DNA of 64,000 nucleotides from positions 548,023 through 612,022 of the forward strand of contig CAWJHQ010000001.1 in the NCBI GenBank assembly GCA_963842775.1. The letters run 5' to 3'. Positions 36,145 through 48,636 of the stretch are shown here, in pieces; the stretch's first letter is position 1; the number at the start of each line of letters is the position of its first letter. A program made the position numbers and the translations under genes. The notes under the pieces were generated by a model, which saw only the letters and a list, made by a program, of their open reading frames with translations, was not told the origin of the DNA and ran no database searches. The stretch comes from R-RK-3 sp963842775 (GTDB taxonomy: Bacteria; Pseudomonadota; Alphaproteobacteria; Rhizobiales; Rhodomicrobiaceae).

Positions 36145-36992
36145 GGCGCCCTCGACATGGGCAAGTCCGCGCCGTGCAGGACGAACCGTTCGATCGCCTT
36201 GGCGAAGCCTTCATCGTCATAGGCATCGGTCACCAGATCGGCTTGCGCCTGCACCTCCTTGCTGGCATTGCCCATCGCGATGCTCAGCCCGCTGTTGCGG
36301 AACATCAGCAGATCATTTGGCATGTCGCCGATCGTCGCGATCTCGTTGGCCGGGATTGAGAGGAGCTTGGAGAGTGTCGTGACGACTGTCCCCTTGTTCG
36401 CGTCCGGGTGGGTGACATCGAGATAGTAGGGTTGCGAGCGGGCCGCCGATGCCTTCGTGCCGAGCGCTTCCTGAACATCTTTTTCGCAGCGGGCGACGAG
36501 ATCGAGATCATCGCTTACGCCGACGATCTTTACCGCTCTGTCGAGCACATTCTTGAGATTCTCTACGACGGTCGGCTCAAACATGACGGTCCGTTGCTCG
36601 CGTCCGACGTGCGGCGCATCGGCGTCCCGAATAAGCCAGTTCTTGCCGCTGTAGACCCAGACATCCATGCCGTGATGGATAATGATGCCGTGCGCGCGCC
36701 TTGCGACCTCGGCGGGCAGCACGTGCTCTTTCATGATGGTCATATCGGGCTTGACGAAAATCCCACCATTGAACCCGGCGATCGGTGTCCGCAGAGCCAA
36801 CGGCTCGATCAGCATCGCCATGCCGCGCGGCGGACGCCCGCTCGTGATCGCAAATTGAATTCCAGCCGTCCGTAGCGCCTTCACGGCTGCTCCTGCCCGG
36901 GGGGTCAGCACTTTCTCGGCCGTGACGAGAGTGCCATCGACATCGGCCAGAACGAGAGAAATCGTTGATGCGGCGCGAGCGGGGTTTGTCAT
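36141..36992 (-). CDS. Cof-type HAD hydrolase (sugar phosphatase)
   Basis: 283 residues. HAD motif I VLADVDGTLVTAEKVLTPRAGAAVKALR, motif II FAITSGRPPRGMAMLIEPL, the C2-type cap with FNGGIFVKPDMTIM, and motif IV ATIGDMPNDLLMFRNSGLSIAMGNASKEVQAQADLVTDAYDDEGFAKAI. Phosphatase on a sugar phosphate, exact substrate unknown. Embedded in the pentose phosphate operon, 145 bases after zwf and overlapping rpe; the gap could hold an internal promoter. Confidence 0.9.
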   Translation of the reverse strand: MTNPARAASTISLVLADVDGTLVTAEKVLTPRAGAAVKALRTAGIQFAITSGRPPRGMAMLIEPLALRTPIAGFNGGIFVKPDMTIMKEHVLPAEVARRAHGIIIHHGMDVWVYSGKNWLIRDADAPHVGREQRTVMFEPTVVENLKNVLDRAVKIVGVSDDLDLVARCEKDVQEALGTKASAARSQPYYLDVTHPDANKGTVVTTLSKLLSIPANEIATIGDMPNDLLMFRNSGLSIAMGNASKEVQAQADLVTDAYDDEGFAKAIERFVLHGADLPMSRAP

Positions 36993-37136
36993 CTGCGGCT
37001 TTCCTCTCGCTCCAACTCAACACGTATGTCCGAACGGCCACCGCCGAGGACGAATCGTTCAGCCGCGTACCGTCGACATCGGAAACAACCGTCGAAATTG
37101 TGGCTCGGCGGCCTCCGGCGGAGGCCGTCATGATGA

Positions 37137-38656
37137 TCATCCATCGCCGGCGCCTTTGATGGGGCGCCAGCGCCGGCCATCCCGCGTCAGAAGCGCATCC
37201 GCTTCGGCTGGTCCCGCGCTTCCCGCCGGATACACCGGCAGCTTCGCCACACGGTCATTTGCCCAGGCATCGAGCACCGGCTGCACCACGCGCCACCCGG
37301 CCTCGATATTATCCGCGCGCTGGAACAGCGTCGCATCGCCGGTCATGCAGTCATAGATCAGCGTCTCGTAGCCAGTGCTCGGCGCCGCTTTGAAATAATC
37401 CTTATAATTGAACCTCATTTCGACCCCGTCCATGTGCATGTCGGGGCCTGGGATTTTCGCGCTGAAGCGTAGCGCCATTCCCTCTTCGGGTTGAATTTGC
37501 AGCGTCAGATCGTTTGGCGTGAGCCGGTCGATCGGCGTATCGCGAAAGAGCGCGAACGGCGCCTGCTTGAACTGGATGGCGATCTCACTTCGCCGCGCCG
37601 CAAGCGCCTTGCCGGTTCGCAGATAAAACGGCACTCCGGCCCAGCGCCAGCTGTCAATCATCAGCTTGAGCGCGATATATGTTTCAGTGACCGAATCCGG
37701 CGCAACATCGGCGGCGCGGCGGTACGGATCGATCTTTTTGTTCTCGACGATGCCTGCGCCGTACTGAGCGCGCACGACATCGCGTCGTGCATCCTCGGGG
37801 CCGAGCGGGCGAACCCCCTCCAGAACCTTTGCTTTCTCGGAGCGCACCGCCTCGGCGTCAAAACAGGTCGGCGGCTCCATCGCCGTGAGCGTGAGCAGCT
37901 GGAAGAGATGATTGGGCACCATGTCGCGCAACGCGCCCGTGGCGTCGTAGAACTTGCCGCGCCGCTCGACGTCGAGCGTCTCCGCGACGGTAATCTGGAC
38001 GTGGTCGATATGATTTCGATTCCACAGCGGTTCGAAAATGCCGTTGGCGAACCGGAACACCAGGATATTCTGGACCGTCTCTTTCCCGAGATAGTGGTCG
38101 ATGCGATAGATCTGACTTTCGGCGAGCACGCCGAGGATGTTGCGATTGAGGGCCTGAGCCGACGCCAGATCGACGCCGAAGGGCTTCTCGATGATGACCC
38201 GGCGCCAACGCCCGTCGTCTTCGCGGACAAGGCCGGCCTCTCCGAGCCGCTGCACAATGGGACTAAACAGCTCTGGGGGCGTCGCCAGATAGAACAGGCA
38301 ATTGCCGCCTGTTTGATGCGCCGCGCCGGTCTTGGTCAAGAGCCGCGCCAGAGCTGTGTAAGTCGCCGGCTCATTGAACTCGCCCCGAAGATGGTAGAGG
38401 CGCTCGGCGAGCCAATTCAGATCGGCGTCGACCACTTCGCCGTTGCCGGACGCGCGAAGGCTTTCGCCGAAGCCCTGGCGAAACGCCTCGTCGTCGATGT
38501 CGCGCCTGGAGATGCCGATTACGGCGAACTGCTCGGGCAATAGCTTTGCGCGCCGAAGATTGTAAAGGGCCGGGACGAGCAGGCGATTGGTGAGATCGCC
38601 TGCAGCGCCAAAAATCACCAGGACGCAAGGGTCTCCAGATCGTGCCTGCGTCTCCA

Positions 38657-38657
<1 letters not shown>
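37137..38657 (-). CDS. zwf: Glucose-6-phosphate dehydrogenase
   Basis: 506 residues. NADP motif GAAGDLTNR (residues 18-26), EKPFG (157-161) and the active site RIDHYLGKE (185-193). First step of the oxidative pentose phosphate and Entner-Doudoroff routes, making NADPH and 6-phosphogluconolactone. ATG overlaps the gnd stop by one base (TGATG). Intact, normal length. Confidence 0.95.
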
Positions 38658-39640
<983 letters not shown>

Positions 39641-39662
39641 CTGATTTTCTCGCGGTATGCAC

Positions 39663-42539
39663 TCATCCGAGCGCTTGTCGAACGGCGTCCTGAAGCGTCG
39701 TCAATCCGGCGGCGACATGCGAACCGAGATGGACGCGCAACAGGCGCCGGCCACGTTCGGCCAGCACATCGAAGTCGCCGCGCGCCTGCGCCGCCTTGAC
39801 GACGCCGAACGTGTATTTCTGGCCCGGCACTTGCAGATCAGCGGGATCGTCGCAGGTAATCTGCAGGAACACGCCTGTGTTCGGGCCGCCCTTATAGGCC
39901 TGTCCGGTCGAATGAAGGAATCTCGGCCCGAAGCCGAGGCAGGTGGCGACGCGCTTACGGTCGCGGATCATGACGCGGATATCCTGGAGCATATCGCGAT
40001 GCAGTTCGTTGCGTTCGACGTAGGCTAGGAGCGCACAATAGTCATTGGCTCGGATGCGGTCGAAATGTGCCGCGAGATAATCCACCAACGTGCTGGCCTT
40101 CCCGAAAGCCTTACTGGTCTTCTCGTCGGCAAAGAGTGTAAGAGCGCCCTCCTGGAAGAGCGCCGTCTCGGCCGGCAGCTCGCCGCTGCGTTCATATGCG
40201 GTGGTGAGCTCGCGGGTCTTGTCTTTGCTGGCTTCAACATCCGGCTGATCGAACGGATTGATGCCGAGGATGGCGCCCGCAACAGCCGTGGCAAGCTCCC
40301 AGCGGAAGAATTCTTGCCCGATGTGATAGCGATCGGCGACCGCGATATGCACGACCGGGTGACCTGCCCGCTCAAGCACGGCGACCGCGTCATCCTGCTT
40401 CGCATCTGTTTCGCCGGACAGCCGCAGATAAATGAACAGGCGATCGGCGCCGTAGACATCCGGCGGCCCCAGCGGTTCGGCATCGACGGGAATGAGGCCT
40501 TTGCCTTGCTTGCCGGTCGATTCGGCCAAGAGCTGTTCAAGCCATGCGCCGAAATCGGCAATGGCGGGTGAGGCGACGATGGTGACCTTGTCGCGGCCCG
40601 ACTTCGCCAGTACGCCCAGAACGGTCCCGAGCACGACGCCTGGATTGTCGGCCGGCGGCACATCGGCGCCACAGGAGCGCACCATCTTCTGCGTTGCGGA
40701 GAGCAGCTTCTCGATATCCAGTCCCATCGCCGCAGCGGGCGCCATGCCGAAATCTGAAAGTACCGAATACCGCCCGCCGATGGCTCGGAATGCCAAACGC
40801 AATGTGGCGGAACCGATCGCGTTCGGCGACCGTCTGCAGCTTCGAGCCCGGATCGGTGATGGCGATGAACCGCGATCCCGCCTTGTCGGCGCCGACCGCT
40901 CTCTTTGCGATCTCGAAGAAATACTGCTTCAGAATATTCGGTTCGAGGGTGCTGCCGGACTTGCTCGATACGATGAAAAGAGTTTTGGCCGGGTCGATCT
41001 TGCTCTCAACGGTTCGGATCTGTGCGGGGTCGGTTGAATCGAGCACCAGCAGTTTGGGATAACCCGCTTGTTTCCCGAAGGTTTCAGCGAGTACCTCCGG
41101 ACCAAGGCTCGATCCTCCCATGCCGAGCAGCAAGGCATGCGAGAAATGCTGCTCACGGAGGTCGCTGCCCAGCCTTTTGAGCTGGCCGACCTGTTTGCGC
41201 TGCTCTTCGACGATGGTGAGCCAGCCAAGCCATTTCGACTTCGTCGGCGCCGGTCCACAGATCGCGCATCGCCCGCCCACAGCCGGCGCACGTTCCCATC
41301 GCGCCGCCACGATTCGAGCGAGGCCGCGACTGCCTTCTCAAGATCGGCGGGAAGCTTGGCGACCTGGCTGTCCAGCTTCGTCCCTAGCAGGGCCGCGCGC
41401 TTTCGCGCCACCGCGCCGAGCAGCTTGTCGAAGGCGTCGGCGAAGAGTTGCACGCCGTCCTCGACCAGCCTTGCTGTCACCGCATCGATTGAAATGCCGG
41501 ATCGCTTCAGCGCCGCCATCGTCTGCTGGGCTTGCTCGATATTCTCCTCAAGGCTGGGCCGCACCTTCCCATGATCGCGGAAGGCATCCATTGTCGCCAG
41601 CGGAACCGTGTTGACCGTATCCGGGGCAATCAGCTCCTCGACATAGAGCACATCGCTGTAGTCCGGATTCTTCGTTCCGGTACTCGCCCACAGCAGGCGC
41701 TGCACGCGCGCGCCCTTGGCATGCAGCTTCTCCCAACGCGAGCCGGCAAAAAGGCGCTTGTAGCTTTGATACGCAAGTTTGGCATTGGCGATGGCGACTT
41801 TGCCACGCAGTCCGGTCAGCGTCTCGCGCCGGGTGGCGTCTTTCGTCTTGGCGAGGCGCTCTTCTATGAGCTTGTCCACCGCCACGTCGATCCGGCTTAC
41901 GAAGAAACTGGCGACGCTTGCGATCTTTCCTGGATCGCCGCCCTGCGCGATGAGATGTTCGAGCCCCGCCAGATACGCTTCAACGACGTCTTCATAGACC
42001 TGCTGCGAGAACAACAGCGTGATGTTGACGTTGATGCCCTCGCCGGTGAGTTGGCGGATCGCCGGCAGGCCGGCCTGCGTCGCCGGCACCTTGATCATCA
42101 GGTTATCGCGGCCGACCGCCGACCAGAGCCGCCGCGCCTCGGCGACCGTCGCGTCCGTGTTCATTGCCAGGTAGGGCGACACTTCGAGGCTGACATATCC
42201 GTCCCGACGCTCTGTTGCGTCGTAGACCGGACGCAGCACGTCCGCCGCATGGCGGATGTCTTCGATCGCAAGTTGCTCGTAAAGCGTCATGACATCGCAG
42301 TCGCTCTGACGTTCGGCCGCCTTGAGCGACGAATCGTAGTCGGCACTGCCGATGATGGCTTTTTCGAAGATCGATGGATTGGACGTAACGCCTGTCAGCC
42401 CGTCCTGTTCGACGAGTTTCTTGAGGCCGCCCTCGGCGATGAATCGTCGAGAGAGAAAGTCGAGCCAGACAGCTTGTCCGAAATCATGCAAGTGCTTGAG
42501 CGGGTTCACGGACGCTTTTGTTTTGGGTTGCCCGTTCAT
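39663..42539 (-). CDS. Bifunctional transaldolase / glucose-6-phosphate isomerase (frameshifted)
   Basis: A known natural fusion. The transaldolase half begins MNGQPKTKASVNPLKHLHDFGQAVWLD, with GLTGVTSNPSIFEKAI and the Schiff-base lysine in DNLMIKVPATQAGLPAIRQL. The isomerase half starts after about residue 400: HALLLGMGGSSLGPEVLAETF, FIVSSKSGSTLEPNILKQYFFE, GINPFDQPDVEASKDKTREL and LGFGPRFLHSTGQAYKGGPNTGVFLQIT. Extra bases near 41255 and 40790 break the frame at the domain join and in the isomerase core. About 955 residues after repair. Start overlaps the tkt stop by 4 bases. Confidence 0.9.
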
Positions 42540-44656
42540 GATCGCGTCCCTCTGGACTTCGCGATCTGCTCCTTCGCGGCGACAAGAACTTTTGCCGGCG
42601 TGAAGCCGAATTTGGTGAGCAGATCTTTCAACGGCGCCGAGGAGCCGAATGTGTTCATGCCGACCTTGGCGCCAGCCGTGCCGACATAGCGGTCCCAGCC
42701 GATCACCGAGCCCATCTCCACGGACACGCGCGCCGTGATGTCCGGCGGAAGAATTTCATCGCGGTACGACTGATCCTGCTGCTCGAACAGCTCCCAGGAC
42801 GGCATGCTGACGACGCGCGCTGGAATGCCATCTCGCTTGAATTCCTCATAGGCGTCGATGCAAAGAGAAACCTCGCTGCCGGTGCCGATCAAAATCACCG
42901 CCGGCTTGCCGTCCGGCGCGTCGGCGAGAACATAGGCGCCACGGCTCAAACCGGCGGCAGGCGCGTATTGCATGCGATCGAATGTGGGGAGAGCCTGGCG
43001 GCTCAGCACCAGGCACGCCGGCTGATGCCGGAGCCCGATGATGACGCGCCAGGCTTCGACGACCTCGTTCGCGTCTGCTGGGCGGAGCGTGATGAGGCCG
43101 GGGATGCTGCGCAGCGCGATGAGCTGCTCGACCGGCTGGTGCGTCGGTCCGTCCTCGCCCACGCCGATCGAGTCATGCGTGAAGACGTAGATGACCGGAA
43201 GCTCCATCAGCGCGGCCAGCCGGATCGGCGGCTTCATGTAATCGGAAAAGATGAGGAAGCCCGAACCAAAAGCGCGAATCTTGGACAAGGCGAGGCCGTT
43301 CAGGATCGCACCCATGGCGTGCTCCCGCACGCCAAAATGCAGATTGCGGCCGCCCGGCGTGTCAGCCTCCAGATCGCCCGCGCCTTCGAAGGTGAGCCGC
43401 GTCTTGGTGGACGGCGCGAGGTCGGCCGCTCCGCCGATCAACCAGGGATGATGCGCCGCAATGGCGTTCAGCACCTTGCCGGACGAATCCCGGGTAGCGA
43501 GGCCTTTCGCATCAGCGGGGAAGACCGGAAGGTCCGCATCCCAGCCGTCGGGATGATCGCGCTTCTGCATGCGCTCGATCCGGTCCGCAAGATCGGGATA
43601 CTTGCGGCGGTAGGCGCTGAACAACGTATTCCACTCGCCGTGAAGCTCTCCGCCGCGCTTGCCAAGACCGTCCTGGAAATGCTCGCGCACGCCGTCCGGC
43701 ACCAGGAACTTGGCGTCTTCAGGCCAGCCGTAGCTGCGCTTGGCGAGGCGTATCTCCTCCTCGCCGAGCGGCTCGCCATGGGCGGCGCTGGTATCGTGTT
43801 TATGCGGGGCGCCATAACCGATATGGCTCTCGACGATGATGAGGGTCGGCACATCGGCGGTCCGCCGAAAGACCTCGATCGCCTGCGCCAGTCTCGCCCG
43901 GTCATTGGCGTCGCCGACGCGCTGCACGTTCCAGCCATAGGCAAGGAACCGCGCCGCGACGTCGTCGCTGAAGGTCAGATCCGTGTGGCCCTCGATCGTC
44001 ACCCTGTTGCTGTCGTAGATCCAGCAGAGATTGCCGAGCATCTGATGGCCGGCGAACGAAGCCGCTTCGCTCGATACGCCCTCCATCATATCGCCGTCGC
44101 CGCATACGACATAAACGTCGTAGTCGAACATCGCGAAGTCCGGCCGGTTGAAATGCCGGGCCAGCCAGCGTCCGGCGAGCGCCATCCCGACGCTGTTGCC
44201 GCAGCCCTGCCCGAGCGGTCCGGTCGTGGTCTCGACGCCCGATGTCAGGTGATATTCGGGATGGCCGGGACATTTGCTGCCGAGCTGGCGAAACCGTTTG
44301 ATGTCGTCGAGCGTGACCGCCGGCTCTCCAAGACGCTCGTATTTGGCATTCACCGCTTTCGCGCCACCCAGGTGCAGCATCGCGTAAAGCAGCATCGAGG
44401 CATGGCCATTGGACAGGACGAAGCGATCACGATTGGGCCAGATCGGATCATCGGGATCGAAGCGCAGAAAATTCTGCCAGAGCGTGTAGACCACTGGCGC
44501 CAATGCCATCGGGGTGCCCGGATGGCCCGAATTGGCCTGTTGCACGGCATCCATCGCGAGTGTGCGAATAGTGTTGACGCAAAGTTCGTCCATCGCGCGG
44601 TCCTGGACCGTTCCACGACGTGTTCGTTCGATCGTTGTCGAGAGGGGCTTGGGCAT
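42536..44656 (-). CDS. tkt: Transketolase
   Basis: 706 residues, intact. TPP motif GDGDMMEGVSSEAASFAGHQMLGNLCWIYDSN, N-terminal NTIRTLAMDAVQQANSGHPGTPMALAP, central FSDYMKPPIRLAALMELPVIYVFTHDSIGVGEDGPTHQPVEQL with the catalytic Glu region, and C-terminal GVAPKVG-like TAGAKVGMNTFGSSAPLKDLLTKFGFT. Transfers two-carbon units between sugar phosphates. The first 20 residues (MPKPLSTTIERTRRGTVQDR) may be an extension, with a start at MDELCVNTIR (44596) possible. 125 bases after GH15. Confidence 0.94.
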   Translation of the reverse strand: MPKPLSTTIERTRRGTVQDRAMDELCVNTIRTLAMDAVQQANSGHPGTPMALAPVVYTLWQNFLRFDPDDPIWPNRDRFVLSNGHASMLLYAMLHLGGAKAVNAKYERLGEPAVTLDDIKRFRQLGSKCPGHPEYHLTSGVETTTGPLGQGCGNSVGMALAGRWLARHFNRPDFAMFDYDVYVVCGDGDMMEGVSSEAASFAGHQMLGNLCWIYDSNRVTIEGHTDLTFSDDVAARFLAYGWNVQRVGDANDRARLAQAIEVFRRTADVPTLIIVESHIGYGAPHKHDTSAAHGEPLGEEEIRLAKRSYGWPEDAKFLVPDGVREHFQDGLGKRGGELHGEWNTLFSAYRRKYPDLADRIERMQKRDHPDGWDADLPVFPADAKGLATRDSSGKVLNAIAAHHPWLIGGAADLAPSTKTRLTFEGAGDLEADTPGGRNLHFGVREHAMGAILNGLALSKIRAFGSGFLIFSDYMKPPIRLAALMELPVIYVFTHDSIGVGEDGPTHQPVEQLIALRSIPGLITLRPADANEVVEAWRVIIGLRHQPACLVLSRQALPTFDRMQYAPAAGLSRGAYVLADAPDGKPAVILIGTGSEVSLCIDAYEEFKRDGIPARVVSMPSWELFEQQDQSYRDEILPPDITARVSVEMGSVIGWDRYVGTAGAKVGMNTFGSSAPLKDLLTKFGFTPAKVLVAAKEQIAKSRGTRS

Positions 44657-44781
44657 TCATGGACTTCTTTACGGACGGATAGGCGATCCAGCCGACGCGG
44701 GGAGAAGCGTCCTTAGGGCATAACCTCGGGGCAATGGAGACGGTTCCAGCCGGATGACCGATCTGTTCGCCGCCGGTCCGA

Positions 44782-46590
44782 TCAATCGCTCGTGACGTGA
44801 TGCCCGGACCTTTGCTGCACCGGCTTTTCTGACCGCGTGAGGTTGTGAGCCGTATTGACGAGCGCGATATGCGAAAGCGCCTGGGGGAAATTGCCGACTA
44901 ACCGCTTTGTCCGCGGATCGTATTCTTCAGACAGAAGTCCGACGTCATTCCGGAGCGCCAGCAGCCGTTCGAATAATTGCTGTGCTTCCTCGCGCCGCCC
45001 CGTTACCAGCAGGCTGTCTGCGAGCCAAAAGCTGCAAGCGAGGAATACGCCTTCGCCCGGGGGGAGGCCGTCGCGGGCGTCCGCGGTGTCATAGCGCCGG
45101 ACAAGACCGTCCGCCAATAAATGTCGCTCGATAGCGGCAATCGTGCTGCGGACCCTTGGATCATCGGGCGGCAAGAAACCAACGGCCGGCATGAGCAGCA
45201 AACTGGCATCGAGGTTCTTTGATCCGTACGATTGCACAAAAGCGCCAATCTTCGGATCGAACGCGTTGCGGCAGATCTCTTCGTGGATTCGTCCGCGCAA
45301 GGCGCGCCAGCGTTCGACCGGCCCTTCGAGACCGAAGTCTTCCGCACCTTTGATGGCGCGGTCGAAAGCCACCCAGGTCATCACTTTTGAATAGGTATAT
45401 TGTTGGCGGCCGCTACGAATTTCCCAGATCCCTTCATCCGGCTGATCCCAGATTGTCTCCAGGTGATCGAGAAGGGCGCGCTGCACGGCCCAGGCGTGTT
45501 CGGCTAGCACCAGTTTCCCGCTGCGCCCTTGATGGAATGCATCCATGACCTCGCCGAAGATATCGAGTTGCAATTGGGTGGCGGCGGCATTGCCAATTCG
45601 GACCGGTTTGGACCCCTCATAGCCCGGCAGCCAAGGGATCTCCCATTCCGTCAGGCGCCGCTCGCCCAGCAGGCCGTACATGATTTGCACTTGCGACGGC
45701 TGGCCGGCCACGGCGCGCAACAACCACGCCTGCCATGACCGTGCTTCTTCGTAGTAGCCCGCGTTCATCAGCGCGAGGAGAGTAAAGGTGGCGTCCCGCA
45801 ACCAACAGAAGCGATAGTCCCAGTTGCGTGGACCTCCAAGTTGTTCTGGCAGGGATGTGGTGGGAGCGGCGACGATACCGCCTGTCGGACGGTAAGTTAA
45901 CGCCTTCAGTGTGATGAGTGAACGGCGGACATCCGCTGACCACTTGCCCGCGCTGGTGCAGCGGCTTGTCCAGCGACGCCAGAATTTTTCCGTATCGGCA
46001 AGAGCTTTCTGTGCGTCGATAGGGGGAGGGGGCGACAGGTGCGAGGCAGAATAGGTCAGGACGAACGGAACCGTTTCACCGGCCGACACGGTGAAGTCAC
46101 CGATTGTCGTGAAATCCTTTCCCCGAAGTTGCACTGGCGTGCGCAAGGCCACCATGTCCGGTCCGGACACAGCCAGCAAACCGCCATCCTCCATCCGGAT
46201 TACCCAGGGCACGATTGAGCCGTAGTCGAAACGGAGAATAAACTCGGTGCGCATTGCGACGCGGCCGCGTCGACCGACGACCATCCGAATCACGTCCGAA
46301 GTTTTCTCGCGCGGCGGCATGAAGTCCACCAAAGTGACAGCGCCATCCGCCGTTTCGAAATCAGTCTCCAGAATAAGCGTATCGTCGCGGTAGTGCCGGG
46401 AAACGCGTACAGCTTTGTCGGTTGTCGTGATCAACCATCGACCGTGCTCAGGCCCGCCGAGGAGCGCCGCGAAACACGCACAGCTGTCAAAGCGCGGCCA
46501 GCAAAGCCAGTCGATTGATCCATTGCGTCCAACGAGGGCGGCCGTTTCGCAATCTCCCAAAAGTGCATAATCTTCGATCTTCGATGACAT
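44782..46590 (-). CDS. Glycoside hydrolase family 15 protein (trehalase/glucoamylase-like)
   Basis: 602 residues. N-terminal MSSKIEDYALLGDCETAALVGRNGSIDWLCWPRFDSCACFAALLG is typical of bacterial GH15 trehalase-like enzymes, and the (alpha/alpha)6 domain shows GGPRNWDYRFCWLRDATFTLLALMNAGYYEEA, WEIPWLPGYEGSKPVRIGNAAATQLQLDIFGEV, GIWEIRSGRQQYTYSKVMTWVAFDRAIK and SEEYDPRTKRLVGNFPQALSHIALVNTA. No signal peptide, so it acts on a cytoplasmic alpha-glucoside, probably trehalose, giving glucose. First gene of the pentose phosphate operon. Confidence 0.9.
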   Translation of the reverse strand: MSSKIEDYALLGDCETAALVGRNGSIDWLCWPRFDSCACFAALLGGPEHGRWLITTTDKAVRVSRHYRDDTLILETDFETADGAVTLVDFMPPREKTSDVIRMVVGRRGRVAMRTEFILRFDYGSIVPWVIRMEDGGLLAVSGPDMVALRTPVQLRGKDFTTIGDFTVSAGETVPFVLTYSASHLSPPPPIDAQKALADTEKFWRRWTSRCTSAGKWSADVRRSLITLKALTYRPTGGIVAAPTTSLPEQLGGPRNWDYRFCWLRDATFTLLALMNAGYYEEARSWQAWLLRAVAGQPSQVQIMYGLLGERRLTEWEIPWLPGYEGSKPVRIGNAAATQLQLDIFGEVMDAFHQGRSGKLVLAEHAWAVQRALLDHLETIWDQPDEGIWEIRSGRQQYTYSKVMTWVAFDRAIKGAEDFGLEGPVERWRALRGRIHEEICRNAFDPKIGAFVQSYGSKNLDASLLLMPAVGFLPPDDPRVRSTIAAIERHLLADGLVRRYDTADARDGLPPGEGVFLACSFWLADSLLVTGRREEAQQLFERLLALRNDVGLLSEEYDPRTKRLVGNFPQALSHIALVNTAHNLTRSEKPVQQRSGHHVTSD

Positions 46591-46974
46591 GATGGGCGAC
46601 TCCGCGCGACCCTGACTGCACGACCGGAAACGATGACTTTTATGCCGTCGTGTCTTTCATGCTAGCTGCTAGAGGTAGGTATTGCCGCGGAGCGCCGCAA
46701 TCGCTGCCGGCTGGCTCGGCAGATGCCCTTCCATGAAAACCTGGTGTTGGCGACTCCGTGAAAAGCCTTCGCTCTTCTTTTTCTCTCCAGCGAAGTGAGC
46801 AATTCAGCGCAGATCTCGTTTTGGCCGTCATTGGGCACTTTTCGGCGTTTCATGTGTTAACGCTCACGGGGATGGCTTGTGCGTGAGTTGCGCGGAGGTT
46901 CTGCGCGTTGCGTAAATTCTCACTGACGATCACATGCTCGCTGCCGACTTCTCGATATGACTGGAGAGATTAAA
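46591..46974. other. Divergent control region between GH15 operon and Rieske/FAD gene
   Basis: No supported gene. Short open frames overlap on the minus strand but lack family signals. The promoters of the long leftward pentose phosphate operon and of the rightward reductase must lie here. No strong palindrome found by eye. Confidence 0.45.
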
Positions 46975-48531
46975 ATGAACCAGGAAAATACCGAGCTCGG
47001 CGGGCCAGATCTCACGCAGGGGGTTGAGATTTCGACCGTCCCCGACGGGACCATGCTTCTTGGCCACATCCGCGATGAAGCGGTGCTCCTTATCCGCCGC
47101 GGCGATGAGATGTTCGCTATTGGCGCCACATGCACGCATTATGGCGCGCCCCTTGTTGGCGGCCTCCTCGTAGAAGACACAGTCCGCTGTCCCTGGCATC
47201 ATGCGTGCTTCAGCCTAACCACCGGGGAGGCTCTTCGCGCCCCGGCGCTCGACCCGGTATCCTGTTGGCGCGTCGAACAGCGCGGGGGCATGGCTTATGT
47301 GACGGAAAGGCGGGAACGCAGCCAGCCGCAGGCGCATTGGCCGGCCGCAGGCATTGCCGCCTCGGTCGTGATCGTGGGTGGCGGCGCGGCCGGCAATGCC
47401 GCTGCTGAAACGCTTCGCCGTGAGGGCTATTCCGGCCAGGTCACGATATTGAGCGCCGACGTTTCGTTACCCTGTGACCGCCCCAATTTATCCAAGGGTT
47501 ATCTGGCAGGTGTGGCGTCCGAGGAGTCCAATCTACTTCGGTCAGCACAGTTCTATGACGAGCACAAAATCGATTTGCACCTTGGCGCACGCGTCGCTGC
47601 ACTTGATATTCACAAGGGGCATGTTGAGATGGCCGACGGCGCTAAACATGCTTTCGGTGCCCTCCTCCTCGCCACTGGCTCCGAGCCGGTGCGGCTCGAT
47701 GTGCCCGGCGCCGAGCTTCCGCACGTGCATTATCTCCGCACGGTGACGGACAGTCAGGGCCTTGTCGCCAAAGCTCTGGCATCGCGGCGGGCCGTGGTGA
47801 TCGGTGCGAGCTTCATCGGACTTGAAGTGGCCGCATCGCTTCGCGCACGGAACATCGATGTGCATGTGGTCGGGCGCGAAGCAATTCCGATGGAGCGGAT
47901 CCTCGGACCGGATGTCGGAAGGTTCATCCGCAAGCTCCATGAGGACAATGGGGTGACGTTTCATCTTGGCACGACAGCCACGTCGATAGACGAGCAAAGC
48001 GTCACGCTGAAGAATGGAGATAAGCTCCAGGCCGATTTCATCGTCGTCGGCATCGGGGTGCGGCCCCAGACCGCGCTTGCGGCGCGGGCGGGGCTGGCCG
48101 TGGACCGCGGTGTCACCGTCGACGAGTACCTTGAGGCGAGCGCCCCGCGCATCTTTGCCGCCGGCGATATCGCGCGTTGGCCAGACCGGCTCACCGGTGA
48201 GAGCATCCGGGTCGAGCACTTTGTCGTCGCCGAACGTCAGGGGCAGACTGCTGCGCGCAACATCCTGGGCCAGCGCGAACGATTTGACGCCGTTCCGTTC
48301 TTCTGGACCGAGCAATATGATTTCGGCCTCGCCTATGTGGGGCATGCGGAGCGGTGGGACAAAATCGAAGTCGACGGATCGTTGGATGAAAGGGACTGTA
48401 TGATCAGTTACTGGCGCGCTGGAAGGAAGCTGGCGGTCGCGGTCGTCCATCGAGATCTCGAGGGGCTCCGAGCGGAAGTGGAGTTCGAGCGCGCTATGAG
48501 TGCGACGAACGCAGGCGCCCAGGTGGGCTGA
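46975..48531 (+). CDS. Rieske domain / FAD-dependent pyridine nucleotide-disulfide oxidoreductase
   Basis: 518 residues. The N-terminal Rieske domain binds a [2Fe-2S] cluster through CTHYG and CPWHHACF (about residues 46-75). From about residue 125 an FAD/NAD reductase follows: VVIVGGGAAGNAAAETLRREGY, ALLLATGSEPVRLDVPGAE, AVVIGASFIGLEVAASLRARNIDVHVVGRE and ASAPRIFAAGDIARWPD. This is the AIF-like/ferredoxin-reductase layout. Partner unknown. The start at 46975 (MNQENTELGG) has GGAGA 8 bases upstream; 46957 is the alternative. First of a set of stress-type genes. Confidence 0.9.
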   Translation: MNQENTELGGPDLTQGVEISTVPDGTMLLGHIRDEAVLLIRRGDEMFAIGATCTHYGAPLVGGLLVEDTVRCPWHHACFSLTTGEALRAPALDPVSCWRVEQRGGMAYVTERRERSQPQAHWPAAGIAASVVIVGGGAAGNAAAETLRREGYSGQVTILSADVSLPCDRPNLSKGYLAGVASEESNLLRSAQFYDEHKIDLHLGARVAALDIHKGHVEMADGAKHAFGALLLATGSEPVRLDVPGAELPHVHYLRTVTDSQGLVAKALASRRAVVIGASFIGLEVAASLRARNIDVHVVGREAIPMERILGPDVGRFIRKLHEDNGVTFHLGTTATSIDEQSVTLKNGDKLQADFIVVGIGVRPQTALAARAGLAVDRGVTVDEYLEASAPRIFAAGDIARWPDRLTGESIRVEHFVVAERQGQTAARNILGQRERFDAVPFFWTEQYDFGLAYVGHAERWDKIEVDGSLDERDCMISYWRAGRKLAVAVVHRDLEGLRAEVEFERAMSATNAGAQVG

Positions 48532-48636
48532 GCTTCGACACCGCCAGCGAGCCGCTCCACATCCAGCGCATCTGCTCCTGCAGCATTTTATGCAAGCTCT
48601 TCTGTCTCGGAGCGTAAAGATCGAGAGATGACCCTT